The notes under the pieces are model-generated. The model did no database searches and was not told the DNA's origin. It was given only the letters and a program-made list of their open reading frames with translations. Positions 18,672 to 28,059 of a DNA stretch of 64,000 nucleotides are shown one piece after another (position 1 is the stretch's first letter; each line of letters starts with the position of its first letter). The DNA lies in the NCBI RefSeq assembly GCF_019396385.1, contig NZ_JAHKRN010000030.1, positions 43,660 to 107,659 on the forward strand, written 5' to 3'. Position numbers and translations under genes: made by a program. The stretch comes from Nonomuraea harbinensis (GTDB lineage Bacteria > Actinomycetota > Actinomycetes > Streptosporangiales > Streptosporangiaceae).

Positions 18672-20043
18672 TCACACCACCGTTTCCCGAGGCAGGAGCG
18701 GTCCTGCCACGGGTCGTCGGCTCAGGTCGTGAAAACGGGGGACAGACCGGGCCAGTGCGCCGCCGCAGACCACCGGGGGGCGGTCGAGCGGGGCGGGCAG
18801 CACGACCTCGCGGCCGCCGCGCAGCGGGCGGCCGGTCCAGACGTCCACCCAGTCGCCCCCGGGCAGGTAGACCGGCATCTCCGGGACATCGGGATCGGTC
18901 ACCGGGGCGACCAGCAGCGCGTCGCCCAGCTTGAACTGCAGCGGATACCGCCAGACGGCCGGGTCGTCCGGGTGGTCGAAGAACAGCCCGCGCATCAGCG
19001 GCGGCCCGTCCAGCGCCCGCCCGGCCTGCTCCGCCAGGTAGGGCACCAGCCGTTCGCGCAGCTCGGCGAGCCGCCTGAAGACCGGGACCACCCGCTCGTC
19101 GCCGGTCCGCTCCGCGACGTTCCACGGCGTGCGGTCCCGGAGCGGCTCGCGGTGGTGGTTGAACTCGGAGTGGTACTGCATGATCGGCATGAACGCGGCC
19201 GCGCCCGCCGCCCGCAGATACAGCTCCGCGCCCGGCACGTCACCGGAGAACCCCGCCAGATCCCACCCCCAGTACACGACCCCGCAGGCCGAGGCGGTGA
19301 TCCCGGCCCTGATCGAGGCCCGGAACGCCTCCCAGGTCGAGTCCTCGTCCCCCGCCCAGCAGGCGCCGTGCGGCTGCGAACCCGCGAACCCGGCCAGGCT
19401 GAACGTCACCGGCGCCTTCCCGCGCCGCCGCAGCAGGTCACCGAACGCGCGCGCGTAGTGGACGGGGAACAGGTTGTTGCCGTCCGCGCCCCCGCGGCCG
19501 TCGGCGTAGCGCAGGTCGTGGCCCCACGCGTGCTCGCCGCCGTCGGTCTTGAACCCGTCGACGCCGACCTCCGCCACCAGGTAGGCGCGCTTGGCCGTCC
19601 ACCAGTCGCGCACCTCACGCGACGACAGGTCCGGCATCAGCGCCAGCGGGAACCACCAGCCCCGGTTCCGGTACGGCCGGCCGTCGGCCTCCTTGACCCC
19701 GTAGCCGCGCTCCACGAGCTGACGGGCGTCCACGGCGGCCTGGTGCCCCGGGTGCGGGCGCGTCTTCTGCAGCGGGATCTGCCAGAGCAGCACCTTGATC
19801 CCGCGCTGGTGCAGCTCGTCCACCATGCCCCTTGGGGTCCGGCCACGGGCCGTCCGCCGGGAAGGTGTAGTCGGCCAGCCGGTGCGGCTCCTCGGACGGT
19901 TCGTACTCCGCCCCTCGGAAGGCGGTGAACGTGGTCTCGTCGCTCCACGCCTCGATCACCACCGCGCCGAGCTCCCGCCGTGTCTCCACCTCCGGCGGGC
20001 TCGCCGTCAGCGTCACGCCCGTGGCGGGGGACCTTGCGGTCAC
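18672..20043 (-). pseudogene. GH31 alpha-glycosidase (alpha-xylosidase-like), truncated and frameshifted
   Basis: GTG at 20043 overlaps the ROK stop (GTGA). The reading starts TARSPATGVTLTASPPEVE and runs directly into the catalytic barrel (GAVVIEAWSDETTFTAF, then YTFPADGPWPDPKG), so the N-terminal beta-sandwich of about 250 residues is missing. At about 19827 an extra G in a GGGG run shifts the frame; the rest (MVDELHQRGIKVLLWQIPL, nucleophile region VDGFKTDGGEHAW, acid/base region WAGDEDSTWEAFRA, C-terminal LLVAPVTDPDVPEMPVYLP) continues to 18672. The gene is inactive in its present form. It was probably in one operon with the ROK regulator for oligosaccharide use. Confidence 0.85.
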
Positions 20044-21263
20044 GGTGTCGTCCCGATCAGGCGGGCGCGGACCAGGCGGCCCTGCTCACCGGCCGCCCCC
20101 GCCGCGTCGAACGGGGTGGCCAGCACCAGCGCCGCCGCCCCCTGCGCCCAGCTCGTCTCGTCCCAGCTCTCGACCTCGACCGAGATGTCGCGCCGCCCCG
20201 GGTAGAGCTGGGCCCGCAGCGCCCGGTCGAACCCCACCTGCCAGAACGGCCAGTCGGCGGTGCCCTCGCCGAGCACCACCACGACCTCCGGATCCACCAC
20301 GTTGACCAGCCCGGCGGTGGCCCGTCCCAGGATCTCCCCGGCCTCGGCGAACACCTCGCACGCCACCGGGTCACCGCCCACGGCCGCCCGCCCCAGCGCG
20401 GCCACGGCCCCCAGCGGATCCGCCACGCCGTCCGGGGCCGGCGCGTCACCCGACCGGGCGCGGGCCGCCGCCAGCAGCCCCGCGGACCCCACGAACGCCT
20501 CCAGGCACCCGCGGGCCCCGCACCCGCACGCCGGCCCCCGCGGGTCCACGCACAGGTGGCCGAACTCGCCCGCGCCGCCGCGCGCCCCCCGGTACACCCG
20601 CCCGTCGGCCACGATCGCCGCGCCGACCCCGCGCCCGATGGTCAGGACGAGGAAGTCCCGGTGCGTACGCCCCCTGCCGTACAGCCGCTGGGCCGCCGCC
20701 AGCGCGTTCACGTCGTTCTCCACCAGCACCGGCAGGTTGAGCCGCCGCCGCAGCCGCTCACCGACGGGCATGGCCTGCCATCCCAGCGTGGGCGCGTTGA
20801 CCGTGCCCACGCCCTGGTCGTCCACCCCGCCGGGCACCCCGACGCCCACCCCGAGCAGCGGCGGCCCGTCGATGATCGCCGACAGCACCGACTCGATGGC
20901 GTCCGCCAGGTCGCCGGGCGCGTCGGCCGCGCCCGGGTCGAACGGCCGCACCCACGACCCGAGCACCTCGCCGTCCAGCCGCACGTCCACCAGCACGAGG
21001 TGGTCGGCGGTCACCTTCACGCCCAGCGCGTGCCAGGCGCCGCCGACGAGCCCCAGCCGCTGGGCGGGCCGTCCGCCGCGCGACGGCTTGAGGTCGAGCT
21101 CCTCGACCATGCCGTGCCCCATCAGCTCGCGGGTCAGCTGCGTGACGGTCGCCGGGCTGACGTCCAGCTCGCGGGCGATCTCGCTGCGGCTGAGCGGCCC
21201 CACCGTGCCGAGCAGGGAGAGGATCGCCGTACGGGTGAGATCTCCGCGGTCGCTACCGGCCAT
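20040..21263 (-). CDS. ROK-family transcriptional regulator
   Basis: 407 residues from ATG 21263. N-terminal MarR-like winged helix (about 8-70: AILSLLGTVGPLSRSEIARELDVSPATVTQLTREL), then a sugar-kinase-like ROK domain. The ROK zinc motif CGCGARGCLEAF is present, as are VGVGVPGGVDDQG and the ATP-loop-like LVENDVNALA. It is probably a sugar-responsive repressor. It is coupled by a GTGA overlap to the GH31 remnant, its presumed target. A possible operator lies just upstream at 21276-21299. Confidence 0.93.
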   Translation of the reverse strand: MAGSDRGDLTRTAILSLLGTVGPLSRSEIARELDVSPATVTQLTRELMGHGMVEELDLKPSRGGRPAQRLGLVGGAWHALGVKVTADHLVLVDVRLDGEVLGSWVRPFDPGAADAPGDLADAIESVLSAIIDGPPLLGVGVGVPGGVDDQGVGTVNAPTLGWQAMPVGERLRRRLNLPVLVENDVNALAAAQRLYGRGRTHRDFLVLTIGRGVGAAIVADGRVYRGARGGAGEFGHLCVDPRGPACGCGARGCLEAFVGSAGLLAAARARSGDAPAPDGVADPLGAVAALGRAAVGGDPVACEVFAEAGEILGRATAGLVNVVDPEVVVVLGEGTADWPFWQVGFDRALRAQLYPGRRDISVEVESWDETSWAQGAAALVLATPFDAAGAAGEQGRLVRARLIGTTP

Positions 21264-21275
21264 GAGCGCACTTTC

Positions 21276-21299
21276 TTCAGCAATAAAGTTAGTCCTGAA
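21276..21299. promoter_or_regulatory. Candidate ROK operator
   Basis: Inverted TTCAG ... CTGAA with an AT-rich centre (CAATAAAGTTAGTC), 13 bp upstream of the ROK start. The local AT content is unusual for this genome. No direct proof of binding. Confidence 0.35.
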
Positions 21300-21347
21300 A
21301 ATATGAGCCCCACGCAACACCCCTGTCAACCCCCGGAAACACGAAAA

Positions 21348-21505
21348 GCCCCTCTCCATCAGGGAGAGGGGCGGGATGTGTGAGGGGCGGTCGCCCAGCC
21401 CTTCTTCCAGGAGGAAAGGGGCGGGGCATGTGAGCCCCAGCCCCTCCCCGGGAGGGGCTGGGCGCACGTGTAACGGCCCCTCCCGGTGGGGGAGAGGGCC
21501 GTTAC
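21348..21505 (-). terminator. Cluster of hairpins between pepN and the ROK gene
   Basis: Four inverted repeats follow the pepN stop: 21470-21505 (arms GTAACGGCCC / GGGCCGTTAC), 21436-21462 (13-bp arms CCCAGCCCCTCCC / GGGAGGGGCTGGG), an imperfect one around 21398-21424, and 21348-21372 (GCCCCTCTCC / GGAGAGGGGC). The last is followed on the minus strand by TTTTCGTGTTT, a classic intrinsic terminator. All share CCCCTCC-like cores. Confidence 0.7.
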
Positions 21506-21514
21506 GGAGGGTCG

Positions 21515-24043
21515 CTAGGCCGCGTCGCGCGCGCGGTTGCGCAGCGCGCGGCTCACGCCGTCGGCGCCCTCCAGGATGAGCCGGCGCAGCGCCTGCGGCG
21601 GCCGCTCCGCGTCCAGGTACGCCTGCGCCGCCCGGACCGTCTCCTCCTCGATCAGCAGCGACGGGAAGCACCCGACCGCGAACGTGGAGGCCTGGTCGAA
21701 CGTCCACTCCCGGTAGATCCGCCCCACCTCGGCGAAGTACTTCTCCCGGTAGGGCGCCAGGAGCTCGGGGTGGTGCGGGTCCTGGAACCCGGTGATCGTG
21801 GTGCGGGCGATGTGGTTGGGCAGCTCGCCGCCGACGATCCGCTCCCACGCCGCGGCCTTGGCCTCGGCCGTGGGGACGACGGCCCGGCACAGCGCCGCCG
21901 ACCGCTCGCCGGTGGCCGTCGGGTCGCGCCGCAGCTCGGCCTCGATGTCGTCCGGGCCCAGCTCGCCGCCGCTGACCAGCGCGGAGGTGAGGGTCCAGCG
22001 CAGGTCGGCGTCGACGCTCAGCCCGTCGGGCACGTCGGTGCCGTCGAGGATGGCCCGCAGCACGGCCAGGTCCTCGGCCGAGGTCGCGACGGGCGCGAAC
22101 GCCTGCAGGTAGGCGAGCTGGTGGTCGGAGCCGGGCTCGGCCGCCGCCAGCAGCGCGCGCAGCTCGCGGGCCAGCAGCGCCATCCCCTCGGGCCGCCACG
22201 CCGGGTCGGCGTACTGCTGGACGGCCTGCCGCGCCTGCCGCAGCACGGTCTGGAGCACGGTCAGGTCCTTGACCGTGCCCACGCCGGAGGCCACCAGCTT
22301 GACGTAGTCGCGGGTGGACATCTCGCCGTCGCGCGTCATGTCCCACGCCGCCGACCAGCACAGCGCCCGCGGCAGCGACTCGGTGAACGTCGCGATGCCG
22401 CCGTCGACGAGCGTGCGCAGCGACCGCTCGTCCAGCCGGATCTTCGCGTACGTGAGATCGTCGTCGTTGATCAGCACGAGGTCGGGCTGCTCCTCGCCGG
22501 CCAGCTCGGCCACGACGGTGCGGGGGCCCACCACGTCCAGCTCGACCCGCTTGGTCCGGGTCAGCTCGCCGCCGGCCAGCGAATAGAGGCCGATCGCGAC
22601 CCGGTGGGAGCGCAGCGTCGGGTAGTCGGCCGGCGCCTCCTGGAGCACCTCGAACCGGGTGAACCTGCCGTCGGCCACCTCGAACGACGGCCGCAGCGTG
22701 TTGACCCAGGCGGTCTCCAGCCACTCCTTCGACCACGCGGACAGGTCACGCCCAGAGGTCCGCTCCAGGGCGGTGAGCAGGTCCTTCAGCTCGGTGTTGC
22801 CCCAGGCGTGCTCGTTGAAGTAGTCGCGCACGCCCGCCAGGAAGTTGTCCAGCCCGACGTAGGCGACGAGCTGCTTGAGCACCGAGGCGCCCTTGGCGTA
22901 CGTGATGCCGTCGAAGTTGACCTCGACCGCCTGCATGTCGGGGATGTCGGCGGCGATCGGGTGGGTGGACGGGAGCTGGTCCTGCCGGTAGGCCCAGGCC
23001 TTCTCGACGTTCGCGAACGTGGTCCACGCGCCCTTGCCCCACCGGGTGGCCTCGGCCTGGGCGAGCACGGACATGTAGGTGGCGAACGACTCGTTCAGCC
23101 ACAGGTCGTCCCACCAGCGCATGGTGACCAGGTCGCCGAACCACATGTGGGCCATCTCGTGCAGGATCGTCTCGGCGCGCCGCTCCACCACCGCGTCGGT
23201 GACCCGGGAGCGGAAGACGTAGTCCTCCAGGAACGTCACGCAGCCCGCGTTCTCCATCGCGCCCGCGTTGAACTCCGGCACGAACAGCTGGTCGTACTTG
23301 CCGAACGGGTAGCGGACCCCGAACACCTTGTGGAAGAAGTCGAACCCCTGGCGGGTGACCTCCAGGATGTTGTCCGCGTCGAGGTGCTCGGCCAGGGAGG
23401 CCCGGCAGTAGACGCCCAGCGGGATGCCGTCGTGCTCGGACGTCACCTTGTGGTACGGCCCGGCCACCAGGGCGGTGATGTAGGTGGACATCACCGCTGT
23501 GGGCGGGAACGTCCACCGCTTGGCAGCGCCCTGCTCGTCCACGGCGGAGGCCGCCGCGTTGGAGACCACCTCCCAGTCGCCCGGCGCGAGCACCGTCAGC
23601 TGGAAGGCCGCCTTGAGGTCCGGCTGGTCGAAGCAGGCGTACATGCGGTGGGCGTCGGCCGTCTCGAACTGGCTGTGCAGGTAGACCTTCTGGTCGACCG
23701 GGTCGACGAAACGGTGCAGGCCCTCGCCGGTGCGCATGTAGACGCAGTCGGCGTCGACGACCAGCTCGTTGGACTCGGCCAGCGAGGGCAGCGGGAAGCG
23801 GCCCTGGTCGGCGTCGTAGGCGGACACGTCGAGGTCCGCGCCGTTGAGCGTCACCTTGCGCACGCGCGCGCCGTGCAGGTCGATGAACGTGTCGGCGCCC
23901 GGCCTGGTACAGGCGAAACGCACCGTGGTCACGCTGTCGAAGCGCTCCTCGCCCGCTGTCAGGTCGAGCGCCACCGCGTAAGATTCGACCTTCAACAGGC
24001 GGGCCCGCTCGCGTGCCTCGTCCCGGGTCAGGTTGCCTGCCAA
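21515..24043 (-). CDS. pepN: Aminopeptidase N (M1 metallopeptidase)
   Basis: Zinc aminopeptidase releasing N-terminal residues from peptides in the cytosol; 842 residues. The start chosen is TTG 24043, giving (M)AGNLTRDEARERARLL, because AAAAGGAG lies 7 nt upstream and the family begins there; a longer frame to 24124 would run into the divergent gene. Motifs: exopeptidase GAMEN (VPEFNAGAMEN), zinc site HEMAHMWFGD with the third ligand Glu in NESFATYM, and a C-terminal ERAP1-like helical domain. A normal-length member of the actinobacterial PepN group. Confidence 0.95.
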   Translation of the reverse strand: MAGNLTRDEARERARLLKVESYAVALDLTAGEERFDSVTTVRFACTRPGADTFIDLHGARVRKVTLNGADLDVSAYDADQGRFPLPSLAESNELVVDADCVYMRTGEGLHRFVDPVDQKVYLHSQFETADAHRMYACFDQPDLKAAFQLTVLAPGDWEVVSNAAASAVDEQGAAKRWTFPPTAVMSTYITALVAGPYHKVTSEHDGIPLGVYCRASLAEHLDADNILEVTRQGFDFFHKVFGVRYPFGKYDQLFVPEFNAGAMENAGCVTFLEDYVFRSRVTDAVVERRAETILHEMAHMWFGDLVTMRWWDDLWLNESFATYMSVLAQAEATRWGKGAWTTFANVEKAWAYRQDQLPSTHPIAADIPDMQAVEVNFDGITYAKGASVLKQLVAYVGLDNFLAGVRDYFNEHAWGNTELKDLLTALERTSGRDLSAWSKEWLETAWVNTLRPSFEVADGRFTRFEVLQEAPADYPTLRSHRVAIGLYSLAGGELTRTKRVELDVVGPRTVVAELAGEEQPDLVLINDDDLTYAKIRLDERSLRTLVDGGIATFTESLPRALCWSAAWDMTRDGEMSTRDYVKLVASGVGTVKDLTVLQTVLRQARQAVQQYADPAWRPEGMALLARELRALLAAAEPGSDHQLAYLQAFAPVATSAEDLAVLRAILDGTDVPDGLSVDADLRWTLTSALVSGGELGPDDIEAELRRDPTATGERSAALCRAVVPTAEAKAAAWERIVGGELPNHIARTTITGFQDPHHPELLAPYREKYFAEVGRIYREWTFDQASTFAVGCFPSLLIEEETVRAAQAYLDAERPPQALRRLILEGADGVSRALRNRARDAA

Positions 24044-24115
24044 GTTGCGCTCCTTTTCAACCACTTCGTCGGGGTCAGCCGGATCCCTGGAATAGGATTC
24101 GAGCCTCCCCAGGTT

Positions 24116-24745
24116 ATGGCCCACATGAGCGAGAAGACTCCTGTGGATTTGTGGTTCGATCCTTTCTGCCCGTTCGCCTGGGTGACGTCACGATGGCTTC
24201 TCGAAGTGGAGACGGTTCGCCCCATCGAGCCGCGCTGGCACATCATGAGCCTCAACGTGCTCAACGAGGGCAAGGACGTCCCCGAGGCCTACCGCGAGCA
24301 GATCGTCCGCGCCATCGGCCCGGTCCGGGTGGTGGCCGCGGCCGCCGCCAAGTACGGCGACCACGTCGTCGGCCCCCTCTACACCGAGCTCGGCACCCGC
24401 TTCCACAACCAGCGCGCGATCAGGCGCCTCGGCGACCTGCGCGACACGGTCCAGGACGCTCTCGCCGCCGCCGGCCTCGACACCGCCCTCGCCGACGCCA
24501 TGGACTCCACCGAACACGACGAGGCCGTGCGCCGCTCCCACGACGAGGGCATCGGCCTCGTCGGCCAGGAGGTCGGTACGCCCGTCATCCGCGTCGGCGA
24601 CAACGCGTTCTTCGGCCCCGTCATCACCTCCATCCCGCGCGGCGAGGACGCCGGACGCATGTGGGACGGCGTCCTGCTCGTCACCGGCTTCGACGAGTTC
24701 TTCGAGCTCAAGCGCTCCCGTACGAGCGAGCCCCGCTTCGACTGA
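24116..24745 (+). CDS. Rv2466c-like mycothiol-dependent DsbA-family oxidoreductase
   Basis: About 209 residues, thioredoxin fold with a helical insert. It matches Mycobacterium Rv2466c along its whole length: VDLWFDPFCPFAWVTSRW, MSLNVLNEGKD, EVGTPVIRV, FFGPVITSIPRGEDAG, and the end FELKRSRTSEPRFD. In Rv2466c the active site is CPWC; here it reads CPFA, so only the nucleophilic Cys remains, which suits a monothiol mechanism with mycothiol. The start is ATG 24116 or 24125; neither has a strong RBS. A TAGGAT at 24093 may be the -10. Divergent from pepN. Confidence 0.88.
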   Translation: MAHMSEKTPVDLWFDPFCPFAWVTSRWLLEVETVRPIEPRWHIMSLNVLNEGKDVPEAYREQIVRAIGPVRVVAAAAAKYGDHVVGPLYTELGTRFHNQRAIRRLGDLRDTVQDALAAAGLDTALADAMDSTEHDEAVRRSHDEGIGLVGQEVGTPVIRVGDNAFFGPVITSIPRGEDAGRMWDGVLLVTGFDEFFELKRSRTSEPRFD

Positions 24746-24852
24746 TTTTTCGACTCCACTCGGTAGGAGAACGTGACAAGCAGGTTGATACAGCTCACTC
24801 CGTGGTGAGCCGCGGTCTCGCAATGTGACCCGCGGCACGCCAGGATGAAGTC

Positions 24853-26256
24853 ATGCGTCAGCTATACATCGGCGGTTCGTGGGCCGCCTCCGCCTCGGGA
24901 GAGGCCATCGATGTCGTCAATCCGGCCACCGAGGAGATCATCGACCGGGTGCCGGCGGGTGCGCCGGCCGACGTCCAGGCCGCGGTGGCGGCCGCGCGGC
25001 GTGCCTTCCCCGGCTGGTCGGCCACGCCGCCCGCCGAGCGGGGCAAGCTGCTGGCCGCCGCCGCCGAGCTGCTGAAGCAGCGGGCCGACGAGGTGGCCAG
25101 GACGATCGCCACCGACATGGGCTCGCCGCTCGGGTTCGCGCTGAAGGTGCAGACGCTCATGCCCGCCGGGGTGCTGGCCTCCTACGCCCAGCTGGCCGAC
25201 AGCCATCCGCTCGAGACCCGCGTGGGCAACTCGCTGGTGGTCAAGGAGCCGGTGGGCGTGGTGGCCGCGATCACGCCGTGGAACTACCCGCTGCACCAGA
25301 TCGTCGCCAAGGTGGCCCCCGCGCTCGCCGCCGGCTGCACGGTCGTGCTCAAGCCCAGCGAGGTGGCGCCGCTGGCCGCGTACGCGCTGGCCGAGATCTT
25401 CCACGAGGTGGGCCTGCCCGCCGGGGTGTTCAACCTGGTCAGCGGGCGCGGCCCGGTCGTCGGCGAGGCCATGGCCGGCCACCCCGACGTCGACCTGGTC
25501 TCCTTCACCGGCTCCACCGTCGCCGGGCGGCGGGTCGCCGCCCTGGCCTCCGACGGCGTCAAGCGGGTCGCGCTGGAGCTCGGCGGCAAGTCCGCGAACG
25601 TCATCCTGCCCGACGCCGACCTCGGCGCGGCCGTCAAGGTGGGCGTCGCCAACTGCTTCATCAACGCCGGCCAGACCTGCTCGGCGCTGACCCGCATGAT
25701 CGTGCACCGCGACCGCTACGACGAGGCCGTCCGCCTGGCCGTCGAGGCGACCGCCAAGTACACCGTCGGTGACCCGTTCGACGAGACGACCAGAGTGGGC
25801 CCGCTGGTGTCGGCGGCGCAGCGCGACCGGGTGGTCCGCTACATCAACCGCGGCCAGGAGGAGGGCGCCAGGCTCGTGGCCGGCGGCACCGACCGGCCGC
25901 TGCCGCGCGGCTACTACGTCGAGCCGACCGTGTTCGCCGGGGTCGAGCCCGGCATGGTGATCGAGCAGGAGGAGATCTTCGGCCCGGTGCTGTCGATCAT
26001 CCCCTACACCACCGAGGACCAGGCCGTCGAGATCGCCAACGGCACCCCGTACGGGCTCGCGGGCGCGGTGTGGGCGGCCACCGAGGAGCGCGCCGTCGCG
26101 GTGGCGCGCAGGCTGCGCACCGGGCAGGTCGCCGTCAACGGCGGCAACTTCAACCCGATGGCGCCCTTCGGCGGCTACAAGCGCTCCGGCATCGGCCGCG
26201 AGCTGGGGGAGTACGGGCTGGAGGAGTTCTTCGAGATCAAGGCGCTGCAGCTCTAG
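24853..26256 (+). CDS. Aldehyde dehydrogenase (NAD(P)+-dependent)
   Basis: 467 residues, slightly short of the usual 480-500 but complete. Motifs: TPWNYPLHQIVAKVAPALAAG, the NAD loop SFTGSTVAGRRV, the general base Glu242 in ALELGGKS, the catalytic Cys276 in NAGQTCSALT, and EEIFGPVL. It oxidises an aldehyde to an acid; the specific substrate cannot be read. A monocistronic gene, convergent with the SDR gene 3 bp away. Confidence 0.95.
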   Translation: MRQLYIGGSWAASASGEAIDVVNPATEEIIDRVPAGAPADVQAAVAAARRAFPGWSATPPAERGKLLAAAAELLKQRADEVARTIATDMGSPLGFALKVQTLMPAGVLASYAQLADSHPLETRVGNSLVVKEPVGVVAAITPWNYPLHQIVAKVAPALAAGCTVVLKPSEVAPLAAYALAEIFHEVGLPAGVFNLVSGRGPVVGEAMAGHPDVDLVSFTGSTVAGRRVAALASDGVKRVALELGGKSANVILPDADLGAAVKVGVANCFINAGQTCSALTRMIVHRDRYDEAVRLAVEATAKYTVGDPFDETTRVGPLVSAAQRDRVVRYINRGQEEGARLVAGGTDRPLPRGYYVEPTVFAGVEPGMVIEQEEIFGPVLSIIPYTTEDQAVEIANGTPYGLAGAVWAATEERAVAVARRLRTGQVAVNGGNFNPMAPFGGYKRSGIGRELGEYGLEEFFEIKALQL

Positions 26257-26259
26257 CCG

Positions 26260-26988
26260 CTACAGCATCATCCCGCCGGTGGCCCGGATGCTCTGCCCGG
26301 TGATCCATCGCCCGTCGGGGCCGGCCAGGAACGCCACCACGGCCGCCACGTCGCCGGGCGTGCCCAGCCGACGCAGCGCGGTGAACTGCGGTGCCTGCTC
26401 CAGCGCCTCCGGCGGGTTGGCGGCGCGCAGCATGTCGGTGTCGGTCGCGCCCGGTAGCACGTTGTTGGCCGTGATGCCGCGCCCGCCCAGCTCCCGCGCC
26501 GCCACCTTGGCGAACTGCTCCACGGCGGCCTTGGTGGCGGCGTAGAGCGCGATGGCGGGCGCGGGGACCTCGGTGTTGAGCGTCGAGACGTTGATGATCC
26601 GGCCGCCGTCGCGCATCACCCTGCCCGCCCACTGGACGGCCAGGAAGACGGCCCGGGTGTTGACCGCGAACATCCGCTCGTACAGCTCCGGCGTCACGTC
26701 GGCGATCAGCGCCGGCCCGGTCTCGGCGGCGTTGTTGACCAGGATGTCGACGCCCGGCAGCCGGTCCTCGGCCGTGGCGAGCAGCCGGGCGAGGTCGTCC
26801 TCGCTGCCCTGGTCGCAGCGCACGGCGAGGGCGCCCGTCTCCTTGGCGACCCGCTCGGCGGCCGCCGCGTCCTGCCGGTAGCTGAAGACCACCTCGGCCC
26901 CGTCGGACGTCAGCCGCTCCACCACGGCTCTGCCGATGCCGCGCGAGCCCCCGGTCACCAGAGCGCCCTTTCCGGAAAGCACAGTCAT
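26260..26988 (-). CDS. SDR-family oxidoreductase (FabG-like)
   Basis: 242 residues, classical short-chain dehydrogenase. Cofactor motif VTGGSRGIGRAV near the N-terminus, VNNAAETGP, catalytic Ser in INVSTLN and YAATK. R and S residues after strand 2 (FSYRQD) suggest NADPH preference. Substrate unknown. It lies 9 bp downstream of def in the same orientation, so the two are cotranscribed, although no functional link is obvious. Confidence 0.92.
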   Translation of the reverse strand: MTVLSGKGALVTGGSRGIGRAVVERLTSDGAEVVFSYRQDAAAAERVAKETGALAVRCDQGSEDDLARLLATAEDRLPGVDILVNNAAETGPALIADVTPELYERMFAVNTRAVFLAVQWAGRVMRDGGRIINVSTLNTEVPAPAIALYAATKAAVEQFAKVAARELGGRGITANNVLPGATDTDMLRAANPPEALEQAPQFTALRRLGTPGDVAAVVAFLAGPDGRWITGQSIRATGGMML

Positions 26989-26997
26989 GCGCCCACC

Positions 26998-27483
26998 CTA
27001 GGTTCGGAGCATGATCTCGCGCGCGTCGTTCTTCGGCAGCCGGTCCACGAACAGCCGGCCGTCGAGGTGGTCGGTCTCGTGCTGGAAGCAGCGGGCCAGC
27101 GAGCCGCGCGCGCTGATCCGTACGGGCCGCTCCAGCCGGTCGACGCCCGCGACCGTCACCCCCGCGGCGCGGGCCACCGGCGCGTAGGCCGGCAGCTTCG
27201 TCCGCCGGTCGGGCACCGACAGGCAGCCCTCCTCGTCGACGACCTCCGCGGGGTCGTCGACGGTCAGCACCGGGTTGACCACGTGGCCCTTGCGCCCGCT
27301 GATGTCGTAGACGAACAGCCGCCGCGCGACCCCGATCTGCGGGCCCGCCAGGCCCACCCCGCCGACCGCGTACATCGCCTCGAACATCTCGTCGACCAGC
27401 CGGCGCAGCTCGCGGTCGAAGCTCCCGACGGGCTCGGCGGGCGTGCGCAGGACCGGATCGCCGAGCACGCGGATCTCGCGCAT
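26998..27483 (-). CDS. def: Peptide deformylase
   Basis: 161 residues. Removes the formyl group from nascent N-terminal methionine. The three signature motifs are present: GVGLAGPQIG (usually GxGLAAPQ; here Ala to Gly at the second position), EEGCLSVPD with the metal Cys, and QHETDHLDG with the HExxH metal site. Full length for an actinobacterial PDF. Transcribed leftward with the SDR gene, divergent from rpiB. Confidence 0.95.
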   Translation of the reverse strand: MREIRVLGDPVLRTPAEPVGSFDRELRRLVDEMFEAMYAVGGVGLAGPQIGVARRLFVYDISGRKGHVVNPVLTVDDPAEVVDEEGCLSVPDRRTKLPAYAPVARAAGVTVAGVDRLERPVRISARGSLARCFQHETDHLDGRLFVDRLPKNDAREIMLRT

Positions 27484-27498
27484 GGGGGCTCCCCTCTC

Positions 27499-27531
27499 AG
27501 TAAGGACCAGTGGCCAAAGGAGTTCCTTACT
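27499..27531. promoter_or_regulatory. Inverted repeat in the def/rpiB divergent region
   Basis: AGTAAGGA / TCCTTACT, perfect 8-bp arms with a 17-nt spacer, in the 105-bp gap between the two starts. A candidate operator; alternatively an RNA hairpin in a leader. Confidence 0.35.
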
Positions 27532-27588
27532 CTAGCGATCGGGGCCGCGGTCGGAGCCGCCTCTGCCCCGCTGTGGAAGACTGGTGAG

Positions 27589-28059
27589 GTGCGTGTCTAC
27601 ATCGGTGCCGACCATGCCGGCTATGAGCTGAAGAACCACCTGGCGTCGTGGCTGAAGGACCACGGTCACGAGGTGACCGACTGCGGTCCCTTCGTCTACG
27701 ACGCCGAGGACGACTATCCCGTCTTCTGCCTGCGCGCCGCCGAGGGCGTCGCGGGTGACCCCGGCAGCCTCGGCGTGGTCATCGGCGGCTCCGGCAACGG
27801 CGAGCAGATGGCCGCCAACAAGGTGCGCGGCATCCGGGCCGCGCTGGCCTGGAGCGAGGAGACCGCCTCCCTGGCCCGCGAGCACAACAACGCCAACGTC
27901 GTCTCCATCGGCGCGCGCATGCACTCCACCGAGGACGCGACGAGGTTCGTCGAGGTCTTCCTCACCACCGCGTTCTCCGGCAGCGAGCGCCACAGCCGCC
28001 GCATCGCCCAGGTCGAGGCCTACGAGACCATAGGGCAGCTGCCCTCGCTCCCGGGCTAA
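27589..28059 (+). CDS. rpiB: Ribose-5-phosphate isomerase B
   Basis: 156 residues, RpiB/LacA/LacB family of the pentose phosphate pathway. GTG 27589 was chosen because (M)RVYIGADHAGYELKNHL is the family N-terminus. The mycobacterial-type active site is seen: GGSGNGEQMAANK has the Glu that replaces the catalytic Cys of E. coli-type enzymes; EHNNANVVSIGARMH and HSRRI provide phosphate binding. Close in sequence to Mycobacterium tuberculosis RpiB. Its stop overlaps the convergent small frame at 28056. Confidence 0.93.
   Translation: MRVYIGADHAGYELKNHLASWLKDHGHEVTDCGPFVYDAEDDYPVFCLRAAEGVAGDPGSLGVVIGGSGNGEQMAANKVRGIRAALAWSEETASLAREHNNANVVSIGARMHSTEDATRFVEVFLTTAFSGSERHSRRIAQVEAYETIGQLPSLPG

Noticed and set aside
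21770..24115. Upstream part of a 991-codon frame leading into the Rv2466c-like gene
   Set aside because: Antisense to pepN; only the last ~209 codons show homology, and ATG 24116 fits the family N-terminus.
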